DNA of 64,000 nt, taken from assembly GCF_900111105.1 (NCBI RefSeq), contig NZ_FOGC01000003.1, forward strand, positions 2,945 through 66,944. Reading direction: 5' to 3'. The position numbers and the translations under genes were made by a program. Of this stretch, positions 50,634 to 60,333 are shown in pieces. Source of the DNA: Rosenbergiella nectarea (GTDB taxonomy: Bacteria > Pseudomonadota > Gammaproteobacteria > Enterobacterales > Enterobacteriaceae). The number at the start of each line of letters is the position of its first letter. The stretch's first letter is position 1. Under the pieces are notes generated by a model. That model was not told the origin of the DNA. It saw only the letters and a program-made list of their open reading frames with translations, and did not search any database.

Positions 50634-50658
50634 AAACACCCGGCATAACCGGGTGTTT
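50634..50658 (-). terminator. Terminator of asr
   Basis: AAACACCCGG and CCGGGTGTTT form a 10-bp stem with a 5-nt loop, between asr and ydgU on the minus strand. Some read-through to ydgU is possible. Confidence 0.78.
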
Positions 50659-50693
50659 ATCTCACTTTGACACTTGTAACGCTTAAGGCTCAC

Positions 50694-51152
50694 TTATTTT
50701 TTAGTGACTTTCTTAGCGTGGTGTTTTTTAGCCGCTTGTGCTTTTTGCGCTGCAGCAGGTTTTGCTTTCTTCGCGTGGTGTTTTTTAGCCGCTTGTGCTT
50801 TTTGCGCTGCAGCAGGTTTTACTTTCTTAGTGTGATGCTTTTTAGCTGCTTGTGCTTTTTGCGCTGCAGCAGGTTTTACTTTCTTAGCGTGATGCTTTTT
50901 AGCCGCTTGAGCTTTTTGTTCTGCAGCAGGTTTTGCTTTCTTAGCGTGATGCTTTTTAGCCGCTTGAGCTTTTTGCTCTGCAGCAGGTTTTGCTTTCTTA
51001 GCATGATGCTTTTTAGCATGGTGCTTGGCAGGGGCTGCAGTCGTTGTCGTCTTAGCAGCAGAAGCTGCTGGGGTAGCTGTAGTGTCCGCAGCGAAAGCTG
51101 CTGAAGAGATACCCATAGCCGCGGCAACTACCAGTGCGAAAAGCTTTTTCAT
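50694..51152 (-). CDS. asr: Acid shock protein Asr
   Basis: This 152-residue basic exported protein has a signal peptide ([18 protein letters not shown]) and then Lys/His/Ala-rich tandem repeats of about 19 residues ([11 protein letters not shown] and KPAAxQK). E. coli Asr is about 102 residues, so this copy has a repeat expansion. In E. coli it is made at low pH, processed in the periplasm, and depends on RstA. A matching RstA box lies upstream. Confidence 0.95.
   Translation of the reverse strand: MKKLFALVVAAAMGISSAAFAADTTATPAASAAKTTTTAAPAKHHAKKHHAKKAKPAAEQKAQAAKKHHAKKAKPAAEQKAQAAKKHHAKKVKPAAAQKAQAAKKHHTKKVKPAAAQKAQAAKKHHAKKAKPAAAQKAQAAKKHHAKKVTKK
50697..51020 (-). repeat. asr: Tandem 57-nt repeats within asr
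   Basis: Five to six near-identical 57-nt units encode the [15 protein letters not shown] repeats. Units differ mainly at GCA/GTA and GCG/GAA codons, so the array probably grows and shrinks by recombination or slippage. Confidence 0.8.
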
Positions 51153-51255
51153 TTGAATTTCCTCAATATCACATTATCGGATAGCTCACTGCGGAGCTGG
51201 TAGAATCACTATATGAGGAATCCCGAAAACTGTCCGTTGGTGATTGGTATCGGTA

Positions 51256-51269
51256 TGTAACGGTATGTA
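51256..51269 (-). promoter_or_regulatory. RstA box upstream of asr
   Basis: The minus-strand TACATACCGTTACA matches the RstA consensus TACATNTNGTTACA except for one defined position. It lies about 100 bp upstream of asr, in the asr-peptidase spacer, and RstA is encoded at 54081-54809. Confidence 0.75.
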
Positions 51270-51277
51270 CAACCCGA

Positions 51278-52762
51278 CTACCTACCCAAATAACGGCGCT
51301 CCAAGTGCTGCCTAAACCATTTAGGATTCAGCGTTTCCCCCGTGGCCTGTTGCATTAGCGCGTCGACGGAGTATCGGCTGCCTTGACGCCAAATAGCGTG
51401 GTTAAGCCAGTCGAAAATAGGCTTCAAATCCCCGAGTGTGATGGCTTCGTCAATGCTCGGGAGTTGTTGCTGGAGGCTATTGAAAAGTTGCGCCGCATAC
51501 ATGGCACCTAGTGTGTAGGTAGGAAAATAGCCAAAGGAACCATCTGTCCAGTGAATATCCTGCATACAACCATTGCGATAATCACCCGCAGTACTTAAGC
51601 CAAGGTAACGCTGCATTGTGTCATTCCATAAATCAGGGATATCGCCGACCTCAACCTCACCATTGATCAGTGACCGTTCAATTTCATAACGCAGGATAAC
51701 ATGAGCTGGATAGCTGACCTCGTCTGCATCCACACGTATAAGGCCAGGACTCACGTGCTGGACTTGTTTCACTAAATCGTCAAGGGAAAGGTCAGTGGCG
51801 GCCGTTAAATGTTGACAAATGAGAGGGTGCAGACGTTGTAAAAACGCCTTACTACGCCCAAGTTGCATTTCTAAGAATAGACTCTGTGACTCATGAATAG
51901 CAGTGGAACGTGCTAGTCCAATAGGTTGGCCTGACCACTGTTTAGGCAGATTTTGTTCATAACGTGCATGGCCAGTTTCGTGAATTACCCCCATCAAGGC
52001 ACTGAGAAATTCAGTGGTATCATAGCGCGTAGTGATGCGCACATCAGTCGATACTCCACCACAGAAAGGATGGGCGCTGATATCAAGACGACCATGTTCA
52101 AAATCAAAGTCCAGCAGTTGCATGACGGACTCAGCTAAGGCTTTTTGCTGTGAAATAGGATAGATACGCTGCGTTGGTAAGGCTGTGCGTGAGGGCTGTT
52201 TTGCGACAACTTGTTGGAGAAGATCAGGTAACCATCCGATCAACTCACCAAAAAGCGTATCGAGTCGTTGGCTAGTCATTCCCGGCTCGTAGAGATTAAG
52301 GAGTCCATCATAGGGCGAAACGCCAAGTGCTTGCGCCCGGAGTTGTGCCTCTTGGCGGGCGAGTTCGACGACAGGAACGAGGTTGCGCTGAAATCCTTGC
52401 CAGTCATTCTCAATGCGCTGCTGACGCCACGCTCGTTCGCAACGACTTCCCGCGAGGGCTTGAGCTTCCACCAGTTCGGTGGGTAATAAGGCAGCATCAT
52501 TATAATGACGTGAGATTTCGTGAAGATTAGCTTGCTGAACGCTATCTAATGCCTCGTGTTGAGCCTGAGCGATCAACTCCGCCGTGCTGGCTTGCACGAG
52601 AATTTCATGATGCATCACACTGAGTTCGGCTAATGCTTCTCCTCGTGCATCACTACCGCCACTTGGCATCATGGTCTGCATATCCCATCCGGCAATAGCA
52701 GAGAGGTGATCGAGCCGGGCTAAGCGTTGAAAACGTTCAGTCAGAGCTTGGTAAGCTTTCAT
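51278..52762 (-). CDS. M32-family metallocarboxypeptidase
   Basis: This 494-residue zinc carboxypeptidase has the HExxH-type motif GVIHETGHARYEQ, the third-ligand region IHESQSLFLEMQ and the DEVSYPAHVILRYEIE segment. It is a cytosolic enzyme removing C-terminal residues. Not part of the E. coli K-12 neighbourhood. Its start overlaps the end of rstB by 4 bp, so it is probably co-transcribed with rstAB. Confidence 0.92.
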   Translation of the reverse strand: MKAYQALTERFQRLARLDHLSAIAGWDMQTMMPSGGSDARGEALAELSVMHHEILVQASTAELIAQAQHEALDSVQQANLHEISRHYNDAALLPTELVEAQALAGSRCERAWRQQRIENDWQGFQRNLVPVVELARQEAQLRAQALGVSPYDGLLNLYEPGMTSQRLDTLFGELIGWLPDLLQQVVAKQPSRTALPTQRIYPISQQKALAESVMQLLDFDFEHGRLDISAHPFCGGVSTDVRITTRYDTTEFLSALMGVIHETGHARYEQNLPKQWSGQPIGLARSTAIHESQSLFLEMQLGRSKAFLQRLHPLICQHLTAATDLSLDDLVKQVQHVSPGLIRVDADEVSYPAHVILRYEIERSLINGEVEVGDIPDLWNDTMQRYLGLSTAGDYRNGCMQDIHWTDGSFGYFPTYTLGAMYAAQLFNSLQQQLPSIDEAITLGDLKPIFDWLNHAIWRQGSRYSVDALMQQATGETLNPKWFRQHLERRYLGR

Positions 52763-54084
52763 AAATTATCCTTGTGCGCAGCGGTAAGCAGTGAAGTATC
52801 GGGAGTAAATGAATTAAGGGGCCAACTAAAACGTAAACAGGCTCCCCCCAACGGACTACTTTCTGCCCGAATAGAGCCTTGAAAGGCTTGAGCAATGGAA
52901 TGGACGATAGCTAAGCCTAAGCCACATCCCCCCGTTGCACGATCACGACTTGGGTCTAGACGGACAAAAGGCTCAAAGATCTTAGCCCGTTGCTCGGCGG
53001 GGATCCCCGGTCCATCATCTTCGACTTGTAAATAACCACATTGAGAGTCAAACCACAAACTGATCCGCAATCGTTGATCTGCATAACGTAAGGCATTATT
53101 CACCAGATTATCGAGGACACGCTCCATTAAACGATTGTCTGTGGTATGGCACGCGGCTTGTGGTGGTACATCCAGTTGGATCGTTTTATCCGCACGGATC
53201 ACGCGTAAATCATCAACCCATTCAATCAGCCACTCACGTAGGTCAATCTGTTGTAAGGAGAGGGCGACTTGCGGCCGGTCGAGGCGAGCAAAGGTTAATA
53301 ACTCTTGGATCAGCGCCTCGAGTTGTCCGATATCACGATTTAAGGCGGTCGATTCCGCCGGCGATAAGTTATCACTCATCGCTAAGCGATAGCGTAAACG
53401 CACTAACGGAGTACGCAATTCATGCGCAATCCCATCGATAAGCAATTTTTTACTGGCGACTAAGTCTTTAATATTATCGGCCATCTGATTGAAGGCGACT
53501 CCCAGTCGATAGAGACTGGATGTATTCTCGAATTGTGTTCGCGCATCTAAGTCACCCTCACCAAATCGTTGTGCCATCTTTTCTAATTTCAGCATTTCTT
53601 GCCAATGTGGACGCATCCAAATAAATACCGGCAAAGCCAATGACATGGCAATGAAGGTTAATAGCAGCAGATCAAGCATACGCATCTGATGGAGAAAAAA
53701 GAGATAGGGGATGGGACCGACAGATAAGACATAGTGGCTGCGAGGAATGTGCTGAATAAAGGTATACTGGTCGTCTAAGGCGACAATTTCACCGGCATGT
53801 AACCGGCGCATATCAGCCGCCGGTAATTGATAGTTGGTCAGTGGCTCAATATGAAGCTTAAAAGAGAGATTAAGGTCGAGGTTATCAACCGTACTGTTCC
53901 AATCTTTAGGGGGGATTTCTCGAAGTTCACTGCGCATTAGCGACAGCGAACTGGCCATAAGATCATTCATTGACTGTCGGCCCGCACGCTCTGCCGTCAT
54001 CTTATAGACCAGGCCGACTAGCAACGTCATGACGATAAAGCAGACAAATAATAATAGGTAGAATTGAATGAATAATTTTTTCAT
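52759..54084 (-). CDS. rstB: Sensor histidine kinase RstB
   Basis: This 441-residue kinase has a first membrane helix (FYLLLFVCFIVMTLLVGLV), a periplasmic domain, a second helix (LLLLTFIAMSLALPVFIW), HAMP, the phospho-acceptor His in DGIAHELRTPLVRLR, and ATPase boxes (NLVNNALRYADQ, VEDDGPGIPAEQR, GCGLGLAIVHSIA). ATG 54084 overlaps the rstA stop by 4 bp. It pairs with RstA; in E. coli the system lies under PhoPQ. Confidence 0.95.
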   Translation of the reverse strand: MKKLFIQFYLLLFVCFIVMTLLVGLVYKMTAERAGRQSMNDLMASSLSLMRSELREIPPKDWNSTVDNLDLNLSFKLHIEPLTNYQLPAADMRRLHAGEIVALDDQYTFIQHIPRSHYVLSVGPIPYLFFLHQMRMLDLLLLTFIAMSLALPVFIWMRPHWQEMLKLEKMAQRFGEGDLDARTQFENTSSLYRLGVAFNQMADNIKDLVASKKLLIDGIAHELRTPLVRLRYRLAMSDNLSPAESTALNRDIGQLEALIQELLTFARLDRPQVALSLQQIDLREWLIEWVDDLRVIRADKTIQLDVPPQAACHTTDNRLMERVLDNLVNNALRYADQRLRISLWFDSQCGYLQVEDDGPGIPAEQRAKIFEPFVRLDPSRDRATGGCGLGLAIVHSIAQAFQGSIRAESSPLGGACLRFSWPLNSFTPDTSLLTAAHKDNL

Positions 54085-54809
54085 TCTGAGTCGGCTTCCC
54101 ACGCTTGCGGGGCAAACAGATACCCTTTATTACGGATCGTCTTGATGCGAAAAGGTTCAGTGGCGCTGTCGTAGAGTTTCTTACGTAAGCGCGAAATTGC
54201 CACGTCAATACTCCGGTCCATCCCGTCGTAACTGACCCCCCGCAATGTCTGGAGTAACACATCCCGGTTCAAAATCTGCCCCGCATGACTGGCGAGTTCC
54301 CATAATAGGTCAAAATCAGCGGTAGATAGGCCGATAATCTCGCTGTCTAACGTGACTTGGCGGTTCGCCATATCAATGGTGAGTTTGCCAAAAGTAATGA
54401 CACGGCTTTGACGGGTCGCGCTCGGCCGTTCTTCGGAAGAGGTCGATGGCTGACTTTGACGCAGATGTAAACGCAACCTCGCCAGTAATACTGCAGGGGG
54501 GGTGGTTTTAAGGATATAGTCATTTGCGCCAATCTCTAGCGCTAAAATATGATTCATATCGCTGTCTAACGAGGTCAGTAATACGATTGGACCTTGCCAT
54601 TGAGTGCGCAGATCGCGACAAAGAGACAGTCCATCTTTACCTGGCAACATTATATCGAGCAACACGAGGTCAGGTTTGGCGGCTAAAATCGTCGCTTCTG
54701 CGCGGTCACCTCGTGTTTCAATGATCACTTCAATATCATGTTTTTTTAAGTAGGCAGAAATTAATTCGCCGATCTCAATTTCATCTTCAACGTAAACTAT
54801 TTTATTCAT
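54081..54809 (-). CDS. rstA: Response regulator RstA
   Basis: This 242-residue OmpR-type regulator has the receiver phospho-acceptor in DLVLLDIMLPGKDG, Lys in LKTTPPA, and a C-terminal winged helix (VSYDGMDRSIDVAISRLRKK). ATG 54809 (MNKIVYVEDE) gives the usual start. It activates asr and a few other genes under acid or low-Mg conditions in E. coli. Confidence 0.96.
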   Translation of the reverse strand: MNKIVYVEDEIEIGELISAYLKKHDIEVIIETRGDRAEATILAAKPDLVLLDIMLPGKDGLSLCRDLRTQWQGPIVLLTSLDSDMNHILALEIGANDYILKTTPPAVLLARLRLHLRQSQPSTSSEERPSATRQSRVITFGKLTIDMANRQVTLDSEIIGLSTADFDLLWELASHAGQILNRDVLLQTLRGVSYDGMDRSIDVAISRLRKKLYDSATEPFRIKTIRNKGYLFAPQAWEADSE

Positions 54810-54970
54810 TTTTAACAAAATTCTTTTTTATTTAACAATAAAACAACGTTACTGGAAATTATAGCTACGTTATCACGAAAAAGGCATCTCTTGCTGGTAT
54901 AATAACGTAATTATATGCGACTATAAGCGCCGCTGAGATATGGTAAAACTGACGAACACTGGGGGATGAT

Positions 54971-55378
54971 GTGCCAACGCCATCGACATCAACAATCAAA
55001 AATAATGACTCTATTTCATTTAATTACAGTAGCTTGCTTTTAGCTTCATGTAAGAAGAAATGGCGATTCGTTGATGCGATCTACGGAGTTCTCCCTATCT
55101 TTGGCGTAGTGACTCGTAAATCAGCACATAATAAACTGGAAACGGTTGAATATTTCAAAGAATTGGCATTACAAATTATTTCGACTCAAGTCAGCGACGA
55201 AATGAATATTGCCCGATTATTAGTTCTTGCCGAACAACAAAATATTAAACATTTTACCATTCAATTACCTTATTCGCTGTCAGACCATCAAATCGCACTT
55301 ATTCATACGGAGTATCGAAAATCAGTTTCTCTGCATCAAGAAAATGATTTTCTGCATGTTCGCTTTGAGTTCCGCTGA
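54971..55378 (+). CDS. Conserved-looking hypothetical protein
   Basis: This 135-residue protein starts at GTG 54971 after GGGGGATG. It has no signal peptide or clear membrane segment. The body has KKKWRFVDAIYGVLPIFG near the middle and a C-terminal FTIQLPYSLSDHQIALI-like strand and helix. It is divergent from rstA and convergent with ydgI. I do not recognise the family. folM and ydgC lie at this point in E. coli but are not similar. Confidence 0.6.
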   Translation: MPTPSTSTIKNNDSISFNYSSLLLASCKKKWRFVDAIYGVLPIFGVVTRKSAHNKLETVEYFKELALQIISTQVSDEMNIARLLVLAEQQNIKHFTIQLPYSLSDHQIALIHTEYRKSVSLHQENDFLHVRFEFR

Positions 55379-55417
55379 GGGATCAAAGGCCATCCTCGCA
55401 TGGACAGCCTTAAGCCA

Positions 55418-56809
55418 CTATAACTTACTCAGACTGATTGCCACACCACTAAAGATTATCGCGAAGATTATCACTTTATCTACCGTCCGCAGTTGATAGT
55501 GTTGGCGATGTTGCCATCCCGCATAGAGAAAAACTAACAGGCCAGGCGCGTAAAGGGTGAGCGACATCATGAGATGTTCGAGGCCTGACGCGTAGAGTAA
55601 CCAAATCCCATATAATGTCGCACCAATACCGATTAGCAGTGGTCGATAGCTGCGCATTTGATAACTGATTTTAGCTAAGAACAATCCAACCAACAGATAA
55701 GGGACCAGCACCATCTCTGACGCGATGATCAATAACGTACTGTAATCAAGATGAAAGAAAGCTATCGCGATTAAACAGAGTTGAACGCTAATATTGGTCA
55801 TCCACAGACTGCCAATCGGGGCATCTGCTTGGTTCTGTCTCGCGATGACTTTGGGGAATGCACCGCGTTTGGCCGCGATAAAAGGGATTTCTGCGGCCAT
55901 AATGGTCCAGCTTAGGTAAGCACCAGAGACCGAGAGAATAATCCCCCCCACGATAATCCAATACCCATAAGGGCCGATCATTGCTACCAGTAACCCGCCC
56001 ATAGACGGATTTTTCATGGTGGCGAGGGTCTCTCGTGGAATAATCCCGAGTGACAGTATCGTCACCAATAAATAGACAATCAGCGCTGAAATTACGGCGA
56101 AAAGTGTTGCCTTACCGATATCATTCTTATTTTTCGCACGCCCGGAGACCACCACAGCGCCTTCTACACCAATGAAGACCCACAGTGTAATGAGCATCGT
56201 CTGCTTAACCTGTGACCATACCGGTAGATGTAATTGACTCCCTGAAAAATCAAATGAGAATTGGCGATAGTCGAAATGCATTATCCCGACGACAATAAAG
56301 AGGACTAAGGGCACTAGCTTACCGAGGGTAGCAAGCAGGTTTATGCTCGCCGCGGTTTGGACGCCGCGAGTAATAAGTGCGTGAATAATCCATAATAATA
56401 TTGAGGCCCCTAACATCGATTGCCAGGTGTTGCCGTCTCCGAACACTACGTGTCCGGGGGAGTCAGTGAAGAAACTGAGTGCAGAGAAAACCACGACTAA
56501 ATACGACACGTTAGCGATCACTGCACAGAGCCAATAGCCCCAAGCAGAGAGGAAACCAATCGTTTTACCGAAGCCATCTTCGGCATAGGTGAAAATCCCG
56601 CCATCTAAATCGGGTCGCAAGCGCGAGAGATAAAGCATGGCTGTCGCCAAAAAAAGGATTCCGATACCGGTGATTGACCACCCGATCACTAAGGCTTCAG
56701 AACCCGAGACGGCGGCCATATTTTGAGGGAGGCTGAATACACCCGCGCCGAGCATGGAGCTGAGGACTAACGCGGTGAGTGCACCCACACCTATTTTCTT
56801 ACCGGTCAT
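55418..56809 (-). CDS. ydgI: Amino-acid antiporter YdgI (ArcD-like)
   Basis: This 463-residue APC-family transporter has about 12 membrane helices, the first containing LTALVLSSMLGAGVFSLPQN, and a later LITLWVFIGVEGAVVVS. It corresponds to YdgI, annotated as an arginine/ornithine-type antiporter. ATG 56809 is chosen, with a GTG two codons upstream as alternative. Confidence 0.92.
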   Translation of the reverse strand: MTGKKIGVGALTALVLSSMLGAGVFSLPQNMAAVSGSEALVIGWSITGIGILFLATAMLYLSRLRPDLDGGIFTYAEDGFGKTIGFLSAWGYWLCAVIANVSYLVVVFSALSFFTDSPGHVVFGDGNTWQSMLGASILLWIIHALITRGVQTAASINLLATLGKLVPLVLFIVVGIMHFDYRQFSFDFSGSQLHLPVWSQVKQTMLITLWVFIGVEGAVVVSGRAKNKNDIGKATLFAVISALIVYLLVTILSLGIIPRETLATMKNPSMGGLLVAMIGPYGYWIIVGGIILSVSGAYLSWTIMAAEIPFIAAKRGAFPKVIARQNQADAPIGSLWMTNISVQLCLIAIAFFHLDYSTLLIIASEMVLVPYLLVGLFLAKISYQMRSYRPLLIGIGATLYGIWLLYASGLEHLMMSLTLYAPGLLVFLYAGWQHRQHYQLRTVDKVIIFAIIFSGVAISLSKL

Positions 56810-57019
56810 AAACACCTACTAACTTGCTAAAAAGTCTCGATAAGCCTACTAAAGCAGCAGGTGATGCTAAGAAAAGAAAGCATCACAACATATTTTATGG
56901 ATCGAGTTAGGGCGCTGATTCTACGAATTGAAGGGTAAGAATGCAATGAGTATAAATGCGAAAAAATGATTATTTATGCACTAGGTAATGAAAAAAAGCA
57001 CCCTCAGGTGCTTAAGTCG

Positions 57020-57973
57020 TTATTTGAACAGTTCTGCGGTCACGGTAAGGTTACCGCCACTTTGGTTCTGCCACTGGCGGGTAATATGGTAATACTTCGC
57101 GCCTTTATCTGCCGCTCGGCGGGCAATAGCGGTCGACATCTCAGTTGGATTACCGAAATGTGCGGTAAGGGTTACCGTATCGAAAGGGGTCATCTGTGCA
57201 GCCGTGATATCGTTCACCTCTTGGATCTTCCCGCCTTGTGGGAGTGAAACGGTATAACGCTTATTGGTCGACGTTCGGGTTTCATAAAAACGCCCAACAC
57301 TTTCACTGACGGAATTTGAAGAGGCTACGCCTGGAATTTCCACTTTCTTGGCCGCTGCGCCCCCTGCAGCGAGTGCAGCTTTACCGGCTTGAGAGTCGGC
57401 TGGAATCGCATCAGGACTTTGTACGACGCGTTGCGGGGCATCGGCTTTATACACATAAGCCGTGACATACTGGTTACCGCCATTGTTCGCAGCAATTTGA
57501 CGGATAATAAAGAAGGCATCGGCATCCTTCGCTTTTGCCGCACGGGAGATCGCATATTCGACCTGCGGTTGGCTAGGATAAAAGCCTCTAATGCTTACGG
57601 TATCGTAAGGCTCTAGACGATAGGCTTCGGCTTTAGGCAACTCTTTAATACCATTAATATAGCGGTATTGAGGATCTTTAGGAGCAGGGGCGGCATCGGG
57701 TAGGTAAAGGTCTGCAGTGATCCGCCAGTTCCCCCCATTACTGTTACTGTCGTGTACTGACACAACATAAAATCCGGCTGCACCCGCATCGTCTGCACGT
57801 TTCGAGACGGCATTACTCACGTCAAGCAACGAATTAAAGCGGCCTGAGAAATTAATTCTTTTATAGGGTGCCAGAGATGCGGCTTTTTTAGGGCTAAGTT
57901 CTTGGGCGGCAAAGGCAGTAGACAGCCCTAGCGAAATAAGCGCTGTAGCGAAAACTGTAGCAGTAAATTTCAT
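57020..57973 (-). CDS. ydgH: DUF1471 triple-domain periplasmic protein YdgH
   Basis: This 317-residue protein has a signal peptide (ALISLGLSTAFAAQ) and three BhsA/McbA-like DUF1471 domains, each ending in a GGN-strand pattern (SNGGNWRITADLYL, NNGGNQYVTAYVY, QSGGNLTVTAELF). Domains start near residues 35, 125 and 245. ATG 57973 is preferred over an upstream in-frame start. The family is linked to stress and biofilm; the exact role is unclear. Confidence 0.94.
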   Translation of the reverse strand: MKFTATVFATALISLGLSTAFAAQELSPKKAASLAPYKRINFSGRFNSLLDVSNAVSKRADDAGAAGFYVVSVHDSNSNGGNWRITADLYLPDAAPAPKDPQYRYINGIKELPKAEAYRLEPYDTVSIRGFYPSQPQVEYAISRAAKAKDADAFFIIRQIAANNGGNQYVTAYVYKADAPQRVVQSPDAIPADSQAGKAALAAGGAAAKKVEIPGVASSNSVSESVGRFYETRTSTNKRYTVSLPQGGKIQEVNDITAAQMTPFDTVTLTAHFGNPTEMSTAIARRAADKGAKYYHITRQWQNQSGGNLTVTAELFK

Positions 57974-58142
57974 AAAACGTCCTTCAGCTTGCACAGAAAA
58001 GAAAATTTATTGTTAATTGTTGAAAGCTGATTATTACATGGAAAAGATAAGCTGTCTTAGTCAATTGTTTGACAAATGTCTATAAAAGAGGGGGAGATGG
58101 GCAGAGTCGCCTTAATCTTGACGACTCTTCATAGGCAATAGG

Positions 58143-59063
58143 TTATTCAGGTAAAAGATCAGGGCGCATCACCAACAGATCACAGCGCAGATGGTCGATG
58201 ACTTGCTCAGCTGTATTGCCCAAGAAAGCGGCCGAAAACCCGGTACGGCCAAATGTCCCTAGTACGACTACACCGGCATTGAGTTGTGCAGCAATTTCAG
58301 GGATTACTTCTTCAGGTTCGCCTTGTTCGACATAAGTATGCGCGCTATCAATGGAGAAGGGCTGACGTAGCGCTTTCATAGCCAGTAAATGTTGACCTCT
58401 AACTGCATCACTGTAACGTTGTGCATCGAAATCAGGAAGCTCAATGGCAAGATTTACCGGCGTGATGGGATAAGCCCCAACAAGTCGAACCGCAGTTTGG
58501 TTTACTTGGGAGGCTAAAGCCTGCGTTTCACGGACCAGTTTTCGATTAAGGTCATCATGCTGTTGGTCGTCGCTGGCCAAATTCACGGCCACAACTGCGG
58601 TAGCGTCTTCCGGCCAGGGCTGGTCTTTGACCATCCACACCGGGCAAGGGCTTTTACGTAATATTTGCCAATCTGTGGGAGTGAATATGACGGATTCCAA
58701 TCGATCGTATTGATGCGCCATTTTTAACACGAGGTCATAATCCCCCGTTTCAATCTCTTGGAGGATGGCATCTTGTTGACGATTGTGCCAAACCACCTTC
58801 AGTGCAATATCGACCCCAGACTCGAGATAGACGCGTGCTTGATACTTAAGCCATTCTGTACGTTGCTGGATCATCTCTTGACGCATACTCTCTCTTTCTT
58901 CCGTCGCAAGCGCCGTCGTCAGTTCATAGGAGAGGTCATAAATGGCTAAAAATGCGGTAATTTTGCCACCCAGTCGATGATTAAGATACACCGCACGACG
59001 AAGAGCGGGTTGGTCATCCTGATCTGGGTCAATGGCCACGAGAATATTTTGATAATGCGTCAT
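58143..59063 (-). CDS. uspE: Universal stress protein E
   Basis: This 306-residue tandem UspA-domain protein starts [22 protein letters not shown]. The second half carries [18 protein letters not shown], the ATP-binding-like glycine motif. It matches UspE of E. coli (316), involved in DNA damage and oxidative stress responses. It lies next to fnr as in E. coli. Confidence 0.96.
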   Translation of the reverse strand: MTHYQNILVAIDPDQDDQPALRRAVYLNHRLGGKITAFLAIYDLSYELTTALATEERESMRQEMIQQRTEWLKYQARVYLESGVDIALKVVWHNRQQDAILQEIETGDYDLVLKMAHQYDRLESVIFTPTDWQILRKSPCPVWMVKDQPWPEDATAVVAVNLASDDQQHDDLNRKLVRETQALASQVNQTAVRLVGAYPITPVNLAIELPDFDAQRYSDAVRGQHLLAMKALRQPFSIDSAHTYVEQGEPEEVIPEIAAQLNAGVVVLGTFGRTGFSAAFLGNTAEQVIDHLRCDLLVMRPDLLPE

Positions 59064-59187
59064 ATGACAACCCCTCAGTGCATGTAGTTACCTAAGGATA
59101 GTCCGGATTTATTGAAAAGGAGGTAAAAAACCGGAACATCATTATTGAGTAACATAGCGTATCCGGTTTCGCTTATCTAGGGTATCT

Positions 59188-59940
59188 TTACGCGCATTTT
59201 TGTGCATGGCCTGCCAGAGCATTCAGCATATCGTGGTTTTCAATAGTAATGTACTTGCCTTTCACAGATAGCATCCCGCTTTTTTGGAAACGACCCAATA
59301 ACCGACTAATTGTTTCTACGGTGAGTCCCAAATAATTTCCAATATCTCCACGGGTCATTGTCAGTCGGAATTCACGTTGAGAAAACCCCCGTTGACCAAA
59401 ACGTTGCGAAAGATTCCAAATAAAAGCGGCTAAACGTTCCTCTGCATTCTTTTTAGAAAGTAGCAGGATCATCTCTTGGTCAGCTTTGATTTCGCCACTC
59501 ATAAGTCGCATGATTTGATGACGAAGAGCAGGCATTTTTCCAGCCAAATCATCCAGTGTATCGAAGGGGATCTCACAAACCATAGAGGTTTCGAGCGCTT
59601 GAGCGAAAGAAGGGTGGTGACCTGACGTGATGGCGTCAAAGCCAATGACATCACCCGCAAGATGGAAACCAGTAATTTGCTCATCCCCTTGCTCGGTGAT
59701 GGTATAGCTTTTTAACGTCCCTGAACGCAGCGCATAGAGGGATTTTAATTCATCGCCAGCTTTGAACAATGATTGCGATTTCTGAATCGGTTTCTTGCGC
59801 TCAATAATATTATCGAGCTGATTAAGCTCATGGTTGTTAAGGGTAAAAGGGATACAAAGTTGGTTAATGCTGCAATCCTGGCAATGAATTGAACTGCCAT
59901 TAACTGGGACGCGTTTGATTAATCTTTTTTCACTCAGCAT
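59188..59940 (-). CDS. fnr: Anaerobic regulator FNR
   Basis: This 250-residue CRP/FNR-family regulator has the iron-sulfur ligands Cys20, Cys23 and Cys29 ([10 protein letters not shown]) and a fourth in SMVCEIPFD, with the DNA-binding helix [16 protein letters not shown]. It senses oxygen through a [4Fe-4S] cluster. A good target site lies at the fnrS promoter in this window. Confidence 0.98.
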   Translation of the reverse strand: MLSEKRLIKRVPVNGSSIHCQDCSINQLCIPFTLNNHELNQLDNIIERKKPIQKSQSLFKAGDELKSLYALRSGTLKSYTITEQGDEQITGFHLAGDVIGFDAITSGHHPSFAQALETSMVCEIPFDTLDDLAGKMPALRHQIMRLMSGEIKADQEMILLLSKKNAEERLAAFIWNLSQRFGQRGFSQREFRLTMTRGDIGNYLGLTVETISRLLGRFQKSGMLSVKGKYITIENHDMLNALAGHAQKCA

Positions 59941-60333
59941 GATGAATACTCCACATTATTGTCTGGAGATACTCTAACATTTTTCGCGAAGAAAAAAAGG
60001 TCTTATCCGCGATCAATTTATCGTTGTTTTTTCACAAAAAAAACTGACATTACTTTTGTTTAAAATCAATAATATAAGCTAATAATAGAAATTATTAAGA
60101 TTTATACTTTACAAAATAATACATTAGTTACATTGAACTTATAAATGTAATTAATATTAGCAATCTAACGATATGTCGACGAAAAAATGCTTGAAAGCGT
60201 CGCTTATCGTGCATTTTATAATCATATTAGTTAGCCTTAGTTATATCTTATTCTTTTTGGTTATTTAATAGTTTTCTATAATCTATGTTTATTCCTAACT
60301 ATCTAATTTAAATAGATAAAAGATATTTTCCAT
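59941..60333. other. AT-rich fnr upstream region
   Basis: 393 bp of very AT-rich DNA upstream of fnr, with no frame or RNA gene recognised. It contains TTGATCGCGGATAA on the minus strand (about 60009-60022), a poor FNR-box match. Other promoter elements were not assigned. Confidence 0.4.

Noticed and set aside
50667-51104. Plus-strand frame opposite asr rich in Phe, Leu and Cys
   Set aside because: It is the antisense shadow of the Lys/His repeats of asr.
54825-54845. PhoP box upstream of rstA
   Set aside because: TGTTTT- and GTTAAA-like words are present but not at the required 11-bp spacing.
60009-60022. TTGATCGCGGATAA on the minus strand upstream of fnr as an FNR autoregulation box
   Set aside because: Only the first half-site is good; the second half matches 2 of 5 positions.
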